Positions 43,202 through 52,110 of a stretch of 64,000 nucleotides of DNA are shown piece after piece. The stretch's first letter is position 1. The number at the start of each line of letters is the position of its first letter. The position numbers were made by a program, and so were the translations under genes. The notes beneath the pieces are model-generated. The model worked only from the letters and a program-made list of their open reading frames with translations. It ran no database searches and had not been told where the DNA came from. Source of the stretch: Pseudofrankia nepalensis (GTDB taxonomy: Bacteria; Actinomycetota; Actinomycetes; Frankiales; Frankiaceae); the NCBI RefSeq assembly GCF_016786305.1, contig NZ_JADWYV010000008.1, one strand, 5' to 3'.

Positions 43202-46200
43202 GCGGCTACTCCGGGGCCGAAGACACTGGGAAACCTTGCCACCTGCGCCGCCCACTCCTGTTCCGGTCCGATCTCGATCACACTCCAGTTGAGCGCCGCC
43301 AGCCGGTCTGCCGTGCCAGCGTCCACCGGCTCGTCGGCGGCGCTCTGCCGGACGAAGACAGCGATATCGCCGTAGTCGGACCGATACCACAGGTCGAGCC
43401 GGGCATCGGCCTCGGCGACCAGCGCGCCAACCTCGTCAGGCAGCCGATGACCGCGGTCGCGCAGCCAGTCGATGAACGCCTCCGTCGCTGCCATAGGCAC
43501 CCAAGCCAGCCCGGCGCTCGGCCCGTCCGGCCCGGTAGGCGACTGCGCAACCGTCAGCGCGGGCCGCCGCGTCGGCGCAGCCCTCTGGGCCAGGGCAGGT
43601 TCCGCGAGGCCGGTGGAGCTGTCAGCGAGGGCGAGCAGGAGAGGCCGGGCGGCGAACCGGTCAAGCAGCTCGTGCTCGGGCTGGTTTCCATAGGAGAGCA
43701 GGCAGTCGTAGCAGGCTTTTGCGCAGCGCTCGTCCACCCCCTCGGGGGCGTTGTTGTCGGACCCGTCGAGACCGAAGTGCAGCAGGTCCAGCGCGGTGCG
43801 GGCGACGGTGCTGAGGGCGCCGTCGTCGGCCAGCAGCTGGCGCAGCACGCCGGCGCCGCCCTCGGCCGACTCGTAGAGCAGGATGCGCTCGCGGTCACGC
43901 ACGGTCGGCAGCGCCTCGGCGGCCAGCTCAGAGTCCTCCAGGTCGTAGACGGCTTGGATCGCCCGCTTGAGCGCGTACTGCAGGCTTGCCAGCGCCGCGT
44001 CCCGCTCGTTCCACGACATCGGACCCTGCCAGTCGAGGACGAGCGCGTTGCGCCTGTCCGTAACGAACGGGATGACCAGCTCGCCACGCACCGGAGCGTC
44101 GGACGAAGCACTGGCCGTGATGTCATCGGGTTCGGTCGGTTGGTCCTTGCGCCGTGCCCATCGGCCGGTCGCGGCGTCGAGCCGGTAGCCGGTTGGTTCC
44201 TTCGACCTGCGCCGCTTGAGGCCGATGTTCAGCCGGCGAAGCTCGGCGGCGCCGGCGTAGAGGAGCCGAGCCAGAACCGCGCCGTCCGGCGCCGTCGCGT
44301 GCGCCTCGAACCGCGGGTCGGCGCCGTCGGCCGGCAGGGACACCGCGGTGCGGATGTCGTAGCCCTGGCGGCGGCGCTCCTCCTCGTCCGAGCTGATCCG
44401 CGACCGCCGCACGGTGCTTGCCGTCGTCATGCGCAGCAGGTTCGTCATCGCCGCCGGCAGCTCGTCCCCGCACGACACGCAGACGTCGTCGGTGGACGGA
44501 TGCCACGAGCCGCACCTGCCGCAGACCTTCATCGACTCGAGGTCGAGCCGCGGCTGGCCGCCGGTGTCGCCGCGCAGTGCCCGGGCGACCTTCGTGACTT
44601 CGTAGCGGGCGCCCTCGTGGTAGACCAGCGCACCCGGGCCGAACTCGCTGATCGCCAGGAATCGGGGGCGGGAAAGGTAGTCGCCCTCGACCTGCTTGCC
44701 GCGCTTCGCGGGGATGAAGGCGGACACCGGCAGCCGCGGGAAGCTGTAGCCGGGCAGGAAGCCCTCGGAGGCCAGGTAGCGGTAGGTGTAGAAGTCCGAC
44801 TGGTAGAGCGACGTGCTGGAATTCCGCAGCAGGTTCAGCCGCGCCGACGCCTCCCGGTGACGGCTGTGCGCGTCAGCGAGCGCCTTCCCGGAGGTCGTCA
44901 CATCCTTGATCAACCGGTTGGCTTCGTCCAGCTCCCGCTGCGCGTCGCGGTACAGCGTCCGCCACCGGTCACAAGCCTGGTTGAAGTTGTCCAATGCCCC
45001 GCGGATCGTCCGGTCGACCCATTCCTCGTCGTACCAGGGCGCGTCGTCGACGATCTCCGGGGTCTCGGCGAGCACCCGGCGAACCCGGCCGGCCGCGCGC
45101 CGCGCGGCGTCCTCGTCGGACAACATCGCGACGACCTCGGGCAGCAACTTCAGCGACGGCTCGTCGCCGGCGGCCTCCAAGACGCCGACCAGCGAATTGC
45201 CGAGCGGCTCGGCAGTGCACTCGGCCAGCCAGATCGCCTGCACATGTGAGGTGACCAGGTCCTGGTTCGACAAGTCGATCCGCGGCGGGGCGACGGCCCC
45301 GGCGACCATCTTCCGCGACCGGGCGAAGTAGTACTGGTCATGCGCGCTACCGGTCGTGCAGTAGGTGACAACCAACGCCGGCTGGCTTTGCCGGCCCGCG
45401 CGGCCGGACCGCTGGGCGTAGTTCGCCGGCGTCGGCGGCACGTTGCGCATCATCACGGCGTTGAGCGACGAGATGTCGACGCCCAGCTCCATGGTCGGCG
45501 AGCAGAACATCACCGGAAGTCTGGCGTCTCGGAAGGCGTGCTCCCGCTCCTCGCGGAGCGGGGCGGGCACCTGGGCGGTGTGCTCGGCGGAGAACAACCC
45601 GGCCAACTCGCGGGCCCGGTCTTGGTAGAGCTCGACGAAGTACCGGTTCGGCTGGCCGCCGTCGCGGCCGGTCGTGATCCGCAGCGGGTCCGGTGCCCGC
45701 TTCTTCCCATCACCGGCCTTCCACACCAGCGCGGAGGCCTTCAGCTGGTAGCCGACGCCGTCGGCGTCCTTCTTGCCGGCCTGGCCGCCCGCCTGCCAGT
45801 TGCGGCCTCGGCGTTCGGAGGATTCGGCGACCGGGTGCAGGATGCCGTAGCCGTCCTCGCCCGTGTCCGGGTCGCCATCGGAGAGGACCTTCAGGATTCG
45901 GCCGATCTCCACCTCGGCGTCGTCGACCGACCACGGGTGGCCCGTCAACCGGTGCAATTCCCGGCGCAGGTAGCGGCCATACGCCGACCGGCCCGAGACG
46001 TACTGGTCGTCTCGCAGCTCGTGCTTCCGCTTCGCCCGAGGCAGCAGCCGCGGCGCGACGAAACGGTCGCTGTCCTCCAGCCTCCACTGCTCGTTCAGAT
46101 GATCGGCCGCCATGGTCTGCGTCTTCTCGAAACCCTCGTCCGTCAGCGCCTCCGTGCGCACCGACAGGCCACGGCGCATCTCGTCGAGCAGAACACTGAT

Positions 46201-48501
46201 CAGCCTTTCCCGGACGGACACCGCCAGCCCCGCCAGCGAGGTGCCTTTCCAGGCGTCGTCGTCCGCCGTCGCCTCGTCGAGGTCGCGGTAGCCGACCACC
46301 AGCAGCCCCGCCTGCTCCAGGTTCGGCATCGTGATCCGGACACCACGCTGAAGATCCAGGTAGAGCCGTTGCTCCACCACCCGGCGCAGCGCCTGGTCAG
46401 CGTTCTCCCGCTGCGACGAGCCCTTTGCCCGGGGCGCTTCGGCGTACCGCTCGCGCGGCAGCGCCATCGCCTCGACAACCCGCCGTGGCAGATCGTCATG
46501 GGTGAGACCTGTCGGTCCCGCCGCCTCGCAGGCGCGATAGAGCGCGGCCCGGATCAGGCTCACCTGGACGAAGTCGTTGAAGTGACCCGCCTGAAGCGAC
46601 GCGTCCTGCCGGTTGTCCGTGAACGCCAGCAGCTTGCGCGCCTCGGCGTCCAAGTCCTCATCAGCCCGCAACACCCGCAGCAGGCTGGAGCTCAGCACCG
46701 TCGTCGCCGAGCTGCGGCCCTCCGAGCCCAGGCTCGACAACTTCGAGAAATCCTGCTGGCGGGGCGACTCGTAGGACACCCGGCACCCCGGGTTCAGACA
46801 GAACCGGAACGGCGCCCGCACGAACGCGGCCGTGATCCCCTCCCCGGCGCCACCGGCGGTGTCGTCGAGCTGGCGACCGTCCGACGCGACCCGGACGATC
46901 TCGGGCAGCTGGTCGCGCCGGTTCTTCGGCAGCGACCCATCGGGGTCCAGCCACGACTCGGGCAGCCGGTCCTTGACCGCGTCGGCGCCCCGAGGCCAGG
47001 GGCTCGCGGTGGAGACGTAGAGGTAGCCGCCGTGCTCGTCGTCCTCGGCCTCGTTCAACCCGCCGTCCGTCTTGAACCGACCGGCGACGTGGGTGACCTC
47101 GAGGTACTCCTGGCCGCACTCCCGGCAGAAGACCAGCGGTACGAGGATCGCTTCCGGCTTCTCCGGATGCACCAGCTGCCGGCGGGTCGTCACATGGCGG
47201 ACGTCCTCGGCCTCCAGTGACACGTAGACCGTGTCACCCTTCCCGACGAACTGGTGCAGCCGGAACGCGAACATCGGCCGGTCGAACTCGTCACGCTGAT
47301 CGCTACCCGCCAGCAGCGTCGCCCGCAACGCCTCTTCGCAAGCTTGTTGCGGCCGGGAGGTCAGGGCGGCGAGGTCGGCGGCGACCTGCTGCAGGGTGCG
47401 GGGCTTGCGGCGTACCAGGCGCAGCGAACCGTCCGGCAAGACATCGCCGGGCCCGGGCTTCTCCGGCTTGTCGAGGCCGAACTGGCTTTCCGCCCAGCTC
47501 GCCAGGGGATCCCCTGCCAGGTCGTCCGGAAGCTGGGTCCGGTTCACAGCCGCGGCGAGCGCGACGGGGTCCGGTGGCAGGTCCGCCGTCGCGCGCCGCA
47601 GTGATTCGTCGACGACATGCTTCGGCAGCACCTCCTGGCCGAACAGCCGGGAGGCGGTCTTCGCGATCTCCGCGTGCTGCTCCTCGCGCGTGCCCTCGGT
47701 CGACAACGTCGCCGACGTGCCCACGCAACGGACCGCCGGGCTGTTACATGCCTCCCGGACCCGGCGCACCAACATCGCCACGTCGGCGCCCTGCCGACCC
47801 CGATAAGTGTGCAGCTCGTCGAGCACCAGGTAGCGCAGCCCGCCCGCGCTGTCGACCAGCCGGCGCCGCTCATGCGGCCGGGTCAGGATCAGGTCAAGCA
47901 TCACGTAGTTCGTCAGCAGGATGTCCGGCGGGTTCTCCAGGATCCGCCGCCGGTCTTCCTCACTCTCCTGCGATGTGTAGCGCTCGCAGGTCACCCGCGT
48001 GTCCTGGCCGATGAAGCCCTTCAACGCCTCGAACTGTGAGTTCGCCAGCGCGTTCATCGGATAGACGATGATCGCCTTGAGGCCGCCGCCCGTGCCGACC
48101 TTCAGCACGTGGTCCACGATCGGCACGAGGTACGTCAGGCTCTTACCCGAGCCGGTCCCCGTCGTGACCACGTAGCTCTTCTCGGCCCGGGCCAGCTCCA
48201 GCGCGTCACGCTGGTGGCGGTGCAGCCGGATCGGCTTGCCATGGATCTGGAAGATGTCCACGCAACCCGCGTGCAGGACCCCCGCATCCGGGCCCGAGCC
48301 GCTGGGGCTGGCAAGGTCGGCGATCTCGCCGCCCGGCTCGAACGCTGGGTTCAACGACAGCCATGCCTCCGGCCACAGCAACCCACCACGGACCGCGTCC
48401 TCGACATGCTGACGGATCCGGCTGTCACGGATCGTCAGGAATCCCCGGACAAACTCCTCATAGTCCCGCACCAGCCGCTCACGGACCGCGAACACGTCCA
48501 C
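43198..48501 (-). CDS. DEAD-box helicase with C-terminal DUF1998 (DrmA-DrmB-like fusion or DruE-like)
   Basis: The protein has 1,767 residues from GTG at 48501 (VDVFAVRERL; GGGGGTG upstream); GTG at 48540 would add 13. The N-terminal specific region is ~1-95, Walker A TTGTGSGKS ~112-121, VLDELHTYRGRQGAD ~235 in place of DEAD, and CVGTSATLS ~275. Helicase C has MELGVDISSLNAVMMRNVPPT (given as span ~1050-1070) and QRSGRAGRQ. A zinc ribbon CGRCGSWH...CVSCGDEL lies near 1410. DUF1998 includes CAKACYDCLLSYGNQ near 1625. In DISARM these functions are split between DrmA and DrmB; a single chain of this size also resembles DruE of Druantia. First gene of the defence operon. Confidence 0.88.
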   Translation of the reverse strand: MDVFAVRERLVRDYEEFVRGFLTIRDSRIRQHVEDAVRGGLLWPEAWLSLNPAFEPGGEIADLASPSGSGPDAGVLHAGCVDIFQIHGKPIRLHRHQRDALELARAEKSYVVTTGTGSGKSLTYLVPIVDHVLKVGTGGGLKAIIVYPMNALANSQFEALKGFIGQDTRVTCERYTSQESEEDRRRILENPPDILLTNYVMLDLILTRPHERRRLVDSAGGLRYLVLDELHTYRGRQGADVAMLVRRVREACNSPAVRCVGTSATLSTEGTREEQHAEIAKTASRLFGQEVLPKHVVDESLRRATADLPPDPVALAAAVNRTQLPDDLAGDPLASWAESQFGLDKPEKPGPGDVLPDGSLRLVRRKPRTLQQVAADLAALTSRPQQACEEALRATLLAGSDQRDEFDRPMFAFRLHQFVGKGDTVYVSLEAEDVRHVTTRRQLVHPEKPEAILVPLVFCRECGQEYLEVTHVAGRFKTDGGLNEAEDDEHGGYLYVSTASPWPRGADAVKDRLPESWLDPDGSLPKNRRDQLPEIVRVASDGRQLDDTAGGAGEGITAAFVRAPFRFCLNPGCRVSYESPRQQDFSKLSSLGSEGRSSATTVLSSSLLRVLRADEDLDAEARKLLAFTDNRQDASLQAGHFNDFVQVSLIRAALYRACEAAGPTGLTHDDLPRRVVEAMALPRERYAEAPRAKGSSQRENADQALRRVVEQRLYLDLQRGVRITMPNLEQAGLLVVGYRDLDEATADDDAWKGTSLAGLAVSVRERLISVLLDEMRRGLSVRTEALTDEGFEKTQTMAADHLNEQWRLEDSDRFVAPRLLPRAKRKHELRDDQYVSGRSAYGRYLRRELHRLTGHPWSVDDAEVEIGRILKVLSDGDPDTGEDGYGILHPVAESSERRGRNWQAGGQAGKKDADGVGYQLKASALVWKAGDGKKRAPDPLRITTGRDGGQPNRYFVELYQDRARELAGLFSAEHTAQVPAPLREEREHAFRDARLPVMFCSPTMELGVDISSLNAVMMRNVPPTPANYAQRSGRAGRQSQPALVVTYCTTGSAHDQYYFARSRKMVAGAVAPPRIDLSNQDLVTSHVQAIWLAECTAEPLGNSLVGVLEAAGDEPSLKLLPEVVAMLSDEDAARRAAGRVRRVLAETPEIVDDAPWYDEEWVDRTIRGALDNFNQACDRWRTLYRDAQRELDEANRLIKDVTTSGKALADAHSRHREASARLNLLRNSSTSLYQSDFYTYRYLASEGFLPGYSFPRLPVSAFIPAKRGKQVEGDYLSRPRFLAISEFGPGALVYHEGARYEVTKVARALRGDTGGQPRLDLESMKVCGRCGSWHPSTDDVCVSCGDELPAAMTNLLRMTTASTVRRSRISSDEEERRRQGYDIRTAVSLPADGADPRFEAHATAPDGAVLARLLYAGAAELRRLNIGLKRRRSKEPTGYRLDAATGRWARRKDQPTEPDDITASASSDAPVRGELVIPFVTDRRNALVLDWQGPMSWNERDAALASLQYALKRAIQAVYDLEDSELAAEALPTVRDRERILLYESAEGGAGVLRQLLADDGALSTVARTALDLLHFGLDGSDNNAPEGVDERCAKACYDCLLSYGNQPEHELLDRFAARPLLLALADSSTGLAEPALAQRAAPTRRPALTVAQSPTGPDGPSAGLAWVPMAATEAFIDWLRDRGHRLPDEVGALVAEADARLDLWYRSDYGDIAVFVRQSAADEPVDAGTADRLAALNWSVIEIGPEQEWAAQVARFPSVFGPGVAA

Positions 48502-48566
48502 CAGCGCACCCCCGAACCATCCCACCCCGATGTGGACCACACAGTAGTGCGCCGCACCGACAGATC

Positions 48567-48595
48567 CATATGCGTCCGTATCCAGGGAGTGCCAA
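48567..48595 (-). promoter_or_regulatory. Putative promoter of the defence operon
   Basis: On the minus strand TTGGCA (48590-48595) is a -35, then an exact 17-bp spacer, then CATATG (48567-48572) as -10. Transcription would start ~20 nt before the GTG at 48540. Repeats that may be operators lie directly upstream (48606-48653). Confidence 0.5.
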
Positions 48596-48605
48596 CGCTA
48601 TGACT

Positions 48606-48653
48606 CCGATGGCACGACATCTCTGCGATCATCGCCGATGGCATGATTGGCAC
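48606..48653. promoter_or_regulatory. Repeats upstream of the defence promoter
   Basis: CCGATGGCA is repeated at 48606-48614 and 48635-48643. GCGAT-C-ATCGC at 48625-48635 is an 11-bp palindrome. CATCTC, CATCGC and CATGAT start at 48618, 48630 and 48642, exactly 12 bp apart. This is a weaker version of the 12-bp arrays seen elsewhere in the island. The rest of 48502-49027 shows no gene. Confidence 0.4.
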
Positions 48654-49027
48654 GCCGACTCGGGCGGTCCGGGCCGGAGACCGCCTCAGCGAGCGCCACC
48701 GCCCGCTGGTGCAGCGGCCGGGCCTCCGCGTCCGACCCGGGTCTCGCTCACTGGCGTCAGGTCGTTCAGCCCGATCGCCGGGGCCGTCGACGTTCTCGAT
48801 GATCCCCTGTGTGTCGGCGCGGCGGGAGGCCCTCGGCAGCCGACGCAGGCGCCGCCGCCGTCGCCACAGCCAGCCCTTACGGGCGCCGCAACGGCGCCGG
48901 CCAGCACGCGGACTGGACGTCACGAGAGTCGACGTCGAATGTTCAAAGGGGGCTATCTCGATACGTAGTTCCCGTCGGGCTGGCGGTTCGCCTCGCCGGT
49001 GGCCTTCAACGTTCAGCTCGGCGCCGG

Positions 49028-50431
49028 TCAGATGACGTCGCCCGGGGATAGTGCACGGCCGGCGGGGAGTTGGTCGGCAAGGTCGCGGACGGCCGGAAGG
49101 TGTGTCCAGCCAGGGTTGGCGTGGAGGTGGCGCCAGATCGCGGCGGCGCGGTGGGTGGTGGCGCCGTGGTCTTTGCCGGCGGCGACGGCCAGTGCGTCCT
49201 GGATCGCGCCGGCGGCCTGCTCGGGTTCGGGTTTGCTCCGGCGGAGGAACGCGCGGGCGAGCGCGAGATGGGTGCCGGCGAGCGCGACGTGCCGTCCGCT
49301 TCCGCCCAGCAGGGTGAGGGCGGTGCGGGCGTGCTTTTCGGATTTCTTGCCGAGGCCGAGGTAGCCGAGCGTCACGGCTGTAAATAGCTCGCACCCCTCC
49401 TCGTCAATGGCGTCAGGGCCGGGAAGCGGCTCGCCGGTCCAGATCGTGTTCTGCATGGTGCGCAGCGCGTCGAGAGCGCCGTCGGTGTCGCCGGTGAGCG
49501 CGAGTGCGCGGGCGAGTCCGCCGGCGAGGATCGGCGCGATGTAGGGGTGGGCACCGGGCTGGCTTTGCGCGGCGAGCCGGGCTGCGGTCCGGTAATCGCC
49601 GGCGAAGAAGGAGACGGCCGAGCGCATGACGGCGACTGACCCGGCGAGCAGGGTGTCGCCGACCGCGTCGGCGTGCTGTCCGGCAAGCACGAGGAACGTC
49701 AGCGCGGTCGGGTCGTCGCCCAGGTCGAATGCCAGCTGTCCGCGGTAGTACGCCCACTGCCCGGCAACGAGTTCGACGTCGCGGCGTGCGGTGCCGGATA
49801 CCCGCGTTTCCAACAGAGCCTCGGCCTCGTCCCAGGCATGTTCGACCGGTGCGACGAGCTCGGCGTGCGGGGTGACGGCGTAAAGGGTCGCGAGTCGGTG
49901 GATGCCGTGTTGGAGTTGGGCGAGCGTCAGCGGGTCGGGTGTCGAGGTGGCGATGGCGCGGGAGATGCTGGCCGCGCGGGCGGCGGGGTCGACCAAGGCG
50001 CCGGCAGTCGCGGCGGTCGCGGCGGTGGCGGCGATGACGCCGGCGTTGAGTAGGTCTCGGCGGCGCGTGGGGATCGCCTCCTCGTCCTCGGCGGGCGGGG
50101 CGGTTCCATCGTCACCCGCGAAGCGGCCTGTCGTCGTCCCGTTTGCGGGAATAGACCCGGCGCGCGGCGGGCCGTCGGGTGGGCCGAGGAGGGTGGCCGC
50201 GTCGTCGCCGAACATCGCTTCCAGCACGCGGCAGGACACCGGGTAGGGCAGGGACGGGATGTTGCCGCTGACCCAGCGGGTGGCCTGGCGGTAGGAGATG
50301 GCGTGGTCGCGGCTGTCGGGGCCGGCGCGGCGGGCGGCCTTGTTGAACTCCTTGACGAAGCGTTCGACGGTCAGGCCGCGTTCGCGCAGGCGCAGGGCGA
50401 GCAGGGTGCGGGGCGGGTCGTCCTGGGGCAT
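49028..50431 (-). CDS. XRE-type regulator with TPR-like C-terminus
   Basis: The protein has 467 residues. The N-terminal HTH region (~1-75) shows LLALRLRERGLTVERFVKEF and ISYRQATRWVSGNIPSLPYP. A disordered linker follows (~80-130), then PTRRRDLLNAGVIAATAATA as a hydrophobic segment and a long helical repeat part (~165-460) with paired-helix TPR character (ALTFLVLAGQHADAVGDTLL). Such regulators are common in Frankia and Streptomyces, often beside mobile or defence genes. GGGAGG precedes the ATG. It is the nearest regulator to the defence operon, and a broken copy of its middle lies at 59766-60040. Confidence 0.8.
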   Translation of the reverse strand: MPQDDPPRTLLALRLRERGLTVERFVKEFNKAARRAGPDSRDHAISYRQATRWVSGNIPSLPYPVSCRVLEAMFGDDAATLLGPPDGPPRAGSIPANGTTTGRFAGDDGTAPPAEDEEAIPTRRRDLLNAGVIAATAATAATAGALVDPAARAASISRAIATSTPDPLTLAQLQHGIHRLATLYAVTPHAELVAPVEHAWDEAEALLETRVSGTARRDVELVAGQWAYYRGQLAFDLGDDPTALTFLVLAGQHADAVGDTLLAGSVAVMRSAVSFFAGDYRTAARLAAQSQPGAHPYIAPILAGGLARALALTGDTDGALDALRTMQNTIWTGEPLPGPDAIDEEGCELFTAVTLGYLGLGKKSEKHARTALTLLGGSGRHVALAGTHLALARAFLRRSKPEPEQAAGAIQDALAVAAGKDHGATTHRAAAIWRHLHANPGWTHLPAVRDLADQLPAGRALSPGDVI

Positions 50432-50815
50432 GGCCGCCTCCCTCGGGGAATCCGACGTAGCAGGTCAGGCCCCATGATCCGGACATTCGGCCGATCTGTC
50501 ACGACGCCACCACGCGCCGTCCCGAGACGTCGGTAAGACGTCCGCCAAACGGCGGGAACACGGCGATCCAGCCATCCCAAGACGGCGGCCCGACAGCGCA
50601 AGACGGCGGGATGACGGGCGAGACGACCCCAGCGCCGGCCGGCCACGGTCGCCGGGTACGCCATCGCCGAGGTGTCGGTGGCGACGGCGGGCGGCCCCCG
50701 GTGATCGTGGCCGCGGCCCACCGCCCAGCTGGCGCGGGCCGTCGCGGCTGGTAGCGCGCACCACAGGTCTTGTGGCACGCCACCAGTCGGGTTCGTCAGC
50801 CCGATGGGAGGCCCG
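50432..50815. other. Divergent promoter region between XRE-TPR gene and a hypothetical gene
   Basis: ACGGCGG recurs at 50549, 50582 and 50603, in the last two cases as AAGACGGCGG 21 bp apart (two helical turns). One CATCGC lies at 50662. This is probably the operator region of the XRE-TPR gene. No coding frame is supported. Confidence 0.4.
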
Positions 50816-51313
50816 ATGACGCCCCTGATGATCGACCTCGACGGCGCCGGCTACGGCCCGCTGCCCGCCGACCTGGAACCGGTGCGGCTACCCACCCGAC
50901 CTGGCGTCCTGCTCGACGCCGCGCCGTGGCCGGACTGGATCCCGGCAGGCCACCAACCCATCGACACCGCCGCCTGGCGGGCCGCCCAGTCAGCCGGCGC
51001 GCGCGTCGCCGTCGCCTGCCCCGCACTGGCCTCCCCGAGGCAGATCATGCTCGCCCTCGCCGTCGGCCGGCTCCTCGCCGACCAGCGACGAGCCGCCGCC
51101 GGCACCGACCTGGTCCCACTGGTGACCTGCCCAACCCGACCCCGCTGCACCTGGGAATCCGGCGCCGTCGTCGTCCCCCACCCGGTCACCGTCCTGACCT
51201 GGGAAGATGCACAGCTACGCGTCGTCTGGGAGATCACCCACCGGGAGAAGATCACCGCCTGGCGCGCCAGCCTGACGCCGATCACCCTCCCGCCAGCGGC
51301 GGTGCCGGCGTGA
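50816..51313 (+). CDS. Hypothetical protein
   Basis: The protein has 165 residues from the ATG at 50816, which has GGGAGG 4 nt before it; an ATG at 50804 lies upstream of that site and is less likely. No membrane segment or signal. The middle PRQIMLALAVGRLLAD is helical, and the C-terminal part is beta-rich (GAVVVPHPVTVLTWEDAQLR). I do not recognise it. It overlaps the next gene as GTGA, so the two are coupled. Confidence 0.65.
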   Translation: MTPLMIDLDGAGYGPLPADLEPVRLPTRPGVLLDAAPWPDWIPAGHQPIDTAAWRAAQSAGARVAVACPALASPRQIMLALAVGRLLADQRRAAAGTDLVPLVTCPTRPRCTWESGAVVVPHPVTVLTWEDAQLRVVWEITHREKITAWRASLTPITLPPAAVPA

Positions 51314-51726
51314 GCACCGCGACGGCCACGCCGCGCCCAGCTGTCGGCTACGTCTGCGTCCCCCACGCCGACGAGGACCGGATCAACGGTCTCGACGGCC
51401 AGCTCACCGCCCATGCCCAGCGCACCGGCCTCGACCTGATCGAAGTGTTCGTCGACCGCGACACCACCACCAACCAAAGCGACCGGCCCGGCCTCGCACT
51501 CGCCGTCGACACGATCGCCCTCCACCCAGACACACTGCTCCTGATCCCCGACCTGTCACACCTACCCACCACCCCAGCCTCCGGGGCGGAGGTCGACGAG
51601 CGGTTCACCACCGTCGTCCACGAGATCCGCACCGTGAACCCCAACGGCACCGGCCCCTCGGCCGAGGCCGACGCCCCACCACGGCCGAGCCGACACCACC
51701 GGGCCGGACGGGCCGAGCCCGGCTGA
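51310..51726 (+). CDS. Resolvase-like protein lacking the catalytic serine
   Basis: The protein has 138 residues from the GTG at 51310, overlapping the previous stop by GTGA. Residues ~8-85 follow the serine-recombinase N-terminal fold: AVGYVCVPHADEDRI, DGQLTAHAQRTGLDLIEVF, DRPGLALAVDTI, LLLIPDLSHL. The usual YxRVS is YVCVP here, so the nucleophile Ser is lost, as is the usual Arg next to it. No DNA-binding C-terminal domain follows; the tail is Pro/Arg-rich. It is probably a non-catalytic relative, perhaps a regulator or partner of the preceding protein. Confidence 0.6.
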   Translation: MSTATATPRPAVGYVCVPHADEDRINGLDGQLTAHAQRTGLDLIEVFVDRDTTTNQSDRPGLALAVDTIALHPDTLLLIPDLSHLPTTPASGAEVDERFTTVVHEIRTVNPNGTGPSAEADAPPRPSRHHRAGRAEPG

Positions 51727-52110
51727 CTGCCGAGGCCCTGTTCGAGGTGACCATCGGCCCACGGCCTGGCGCCGGCCACCGGGCTCCGCGAAGGCACCCC
51801 CCGCCGCTACCCCATCGAGTTCCGCCGCCAGGCCACCACCACCGCCTGATCTCCCTCCCACGGACGAGGGCAACCCTCCAGCTTCTGGCCACCACGCATC
51901 GCGCAGGCCATCGCCGCGGCCCTCGTGCGGGGCATCGCCGCCGATTGGAACTCGGCTGAAGGCGATGCCCCGCGCGATGTCCCCGGCGATGTCGTCACCG
52001 GGTGCGATGCCGGGAAGGTGGCTCGCACGGCGACCGCGAGGGCGGCCCTCGCGCTCACCCGCCTGTGAAAAACCGACGAGCATCGACCAACCCATACATA
52101 TCCTGAACGA
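51727..52110. other. Regulatory region before the coiled-coil gene
   Basis: This contains array 3 (51897-52009). CATATC (52097-52102) is a possible -10 only 8 nt before the ATG at 52111, suggesting a leaderless or nearly leaderless message. No gene seen. Confidence 0.4.
51897..52009. promoter_or_regulatory. Array 3: CATCGC and GCGATG arms with 12-bp phasing
   Basis: Left arm: CATCGC at 51897, 51909 and 51933, with a degenerate CCTCGT at the 51921 position. Right arm: GCGATG at 51962, 51974 and 51986, then one at 52004. The arms face away from a centre near 51950. The right arm leads to the coiled-coil gene at 52111. Confidence 0.6.
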
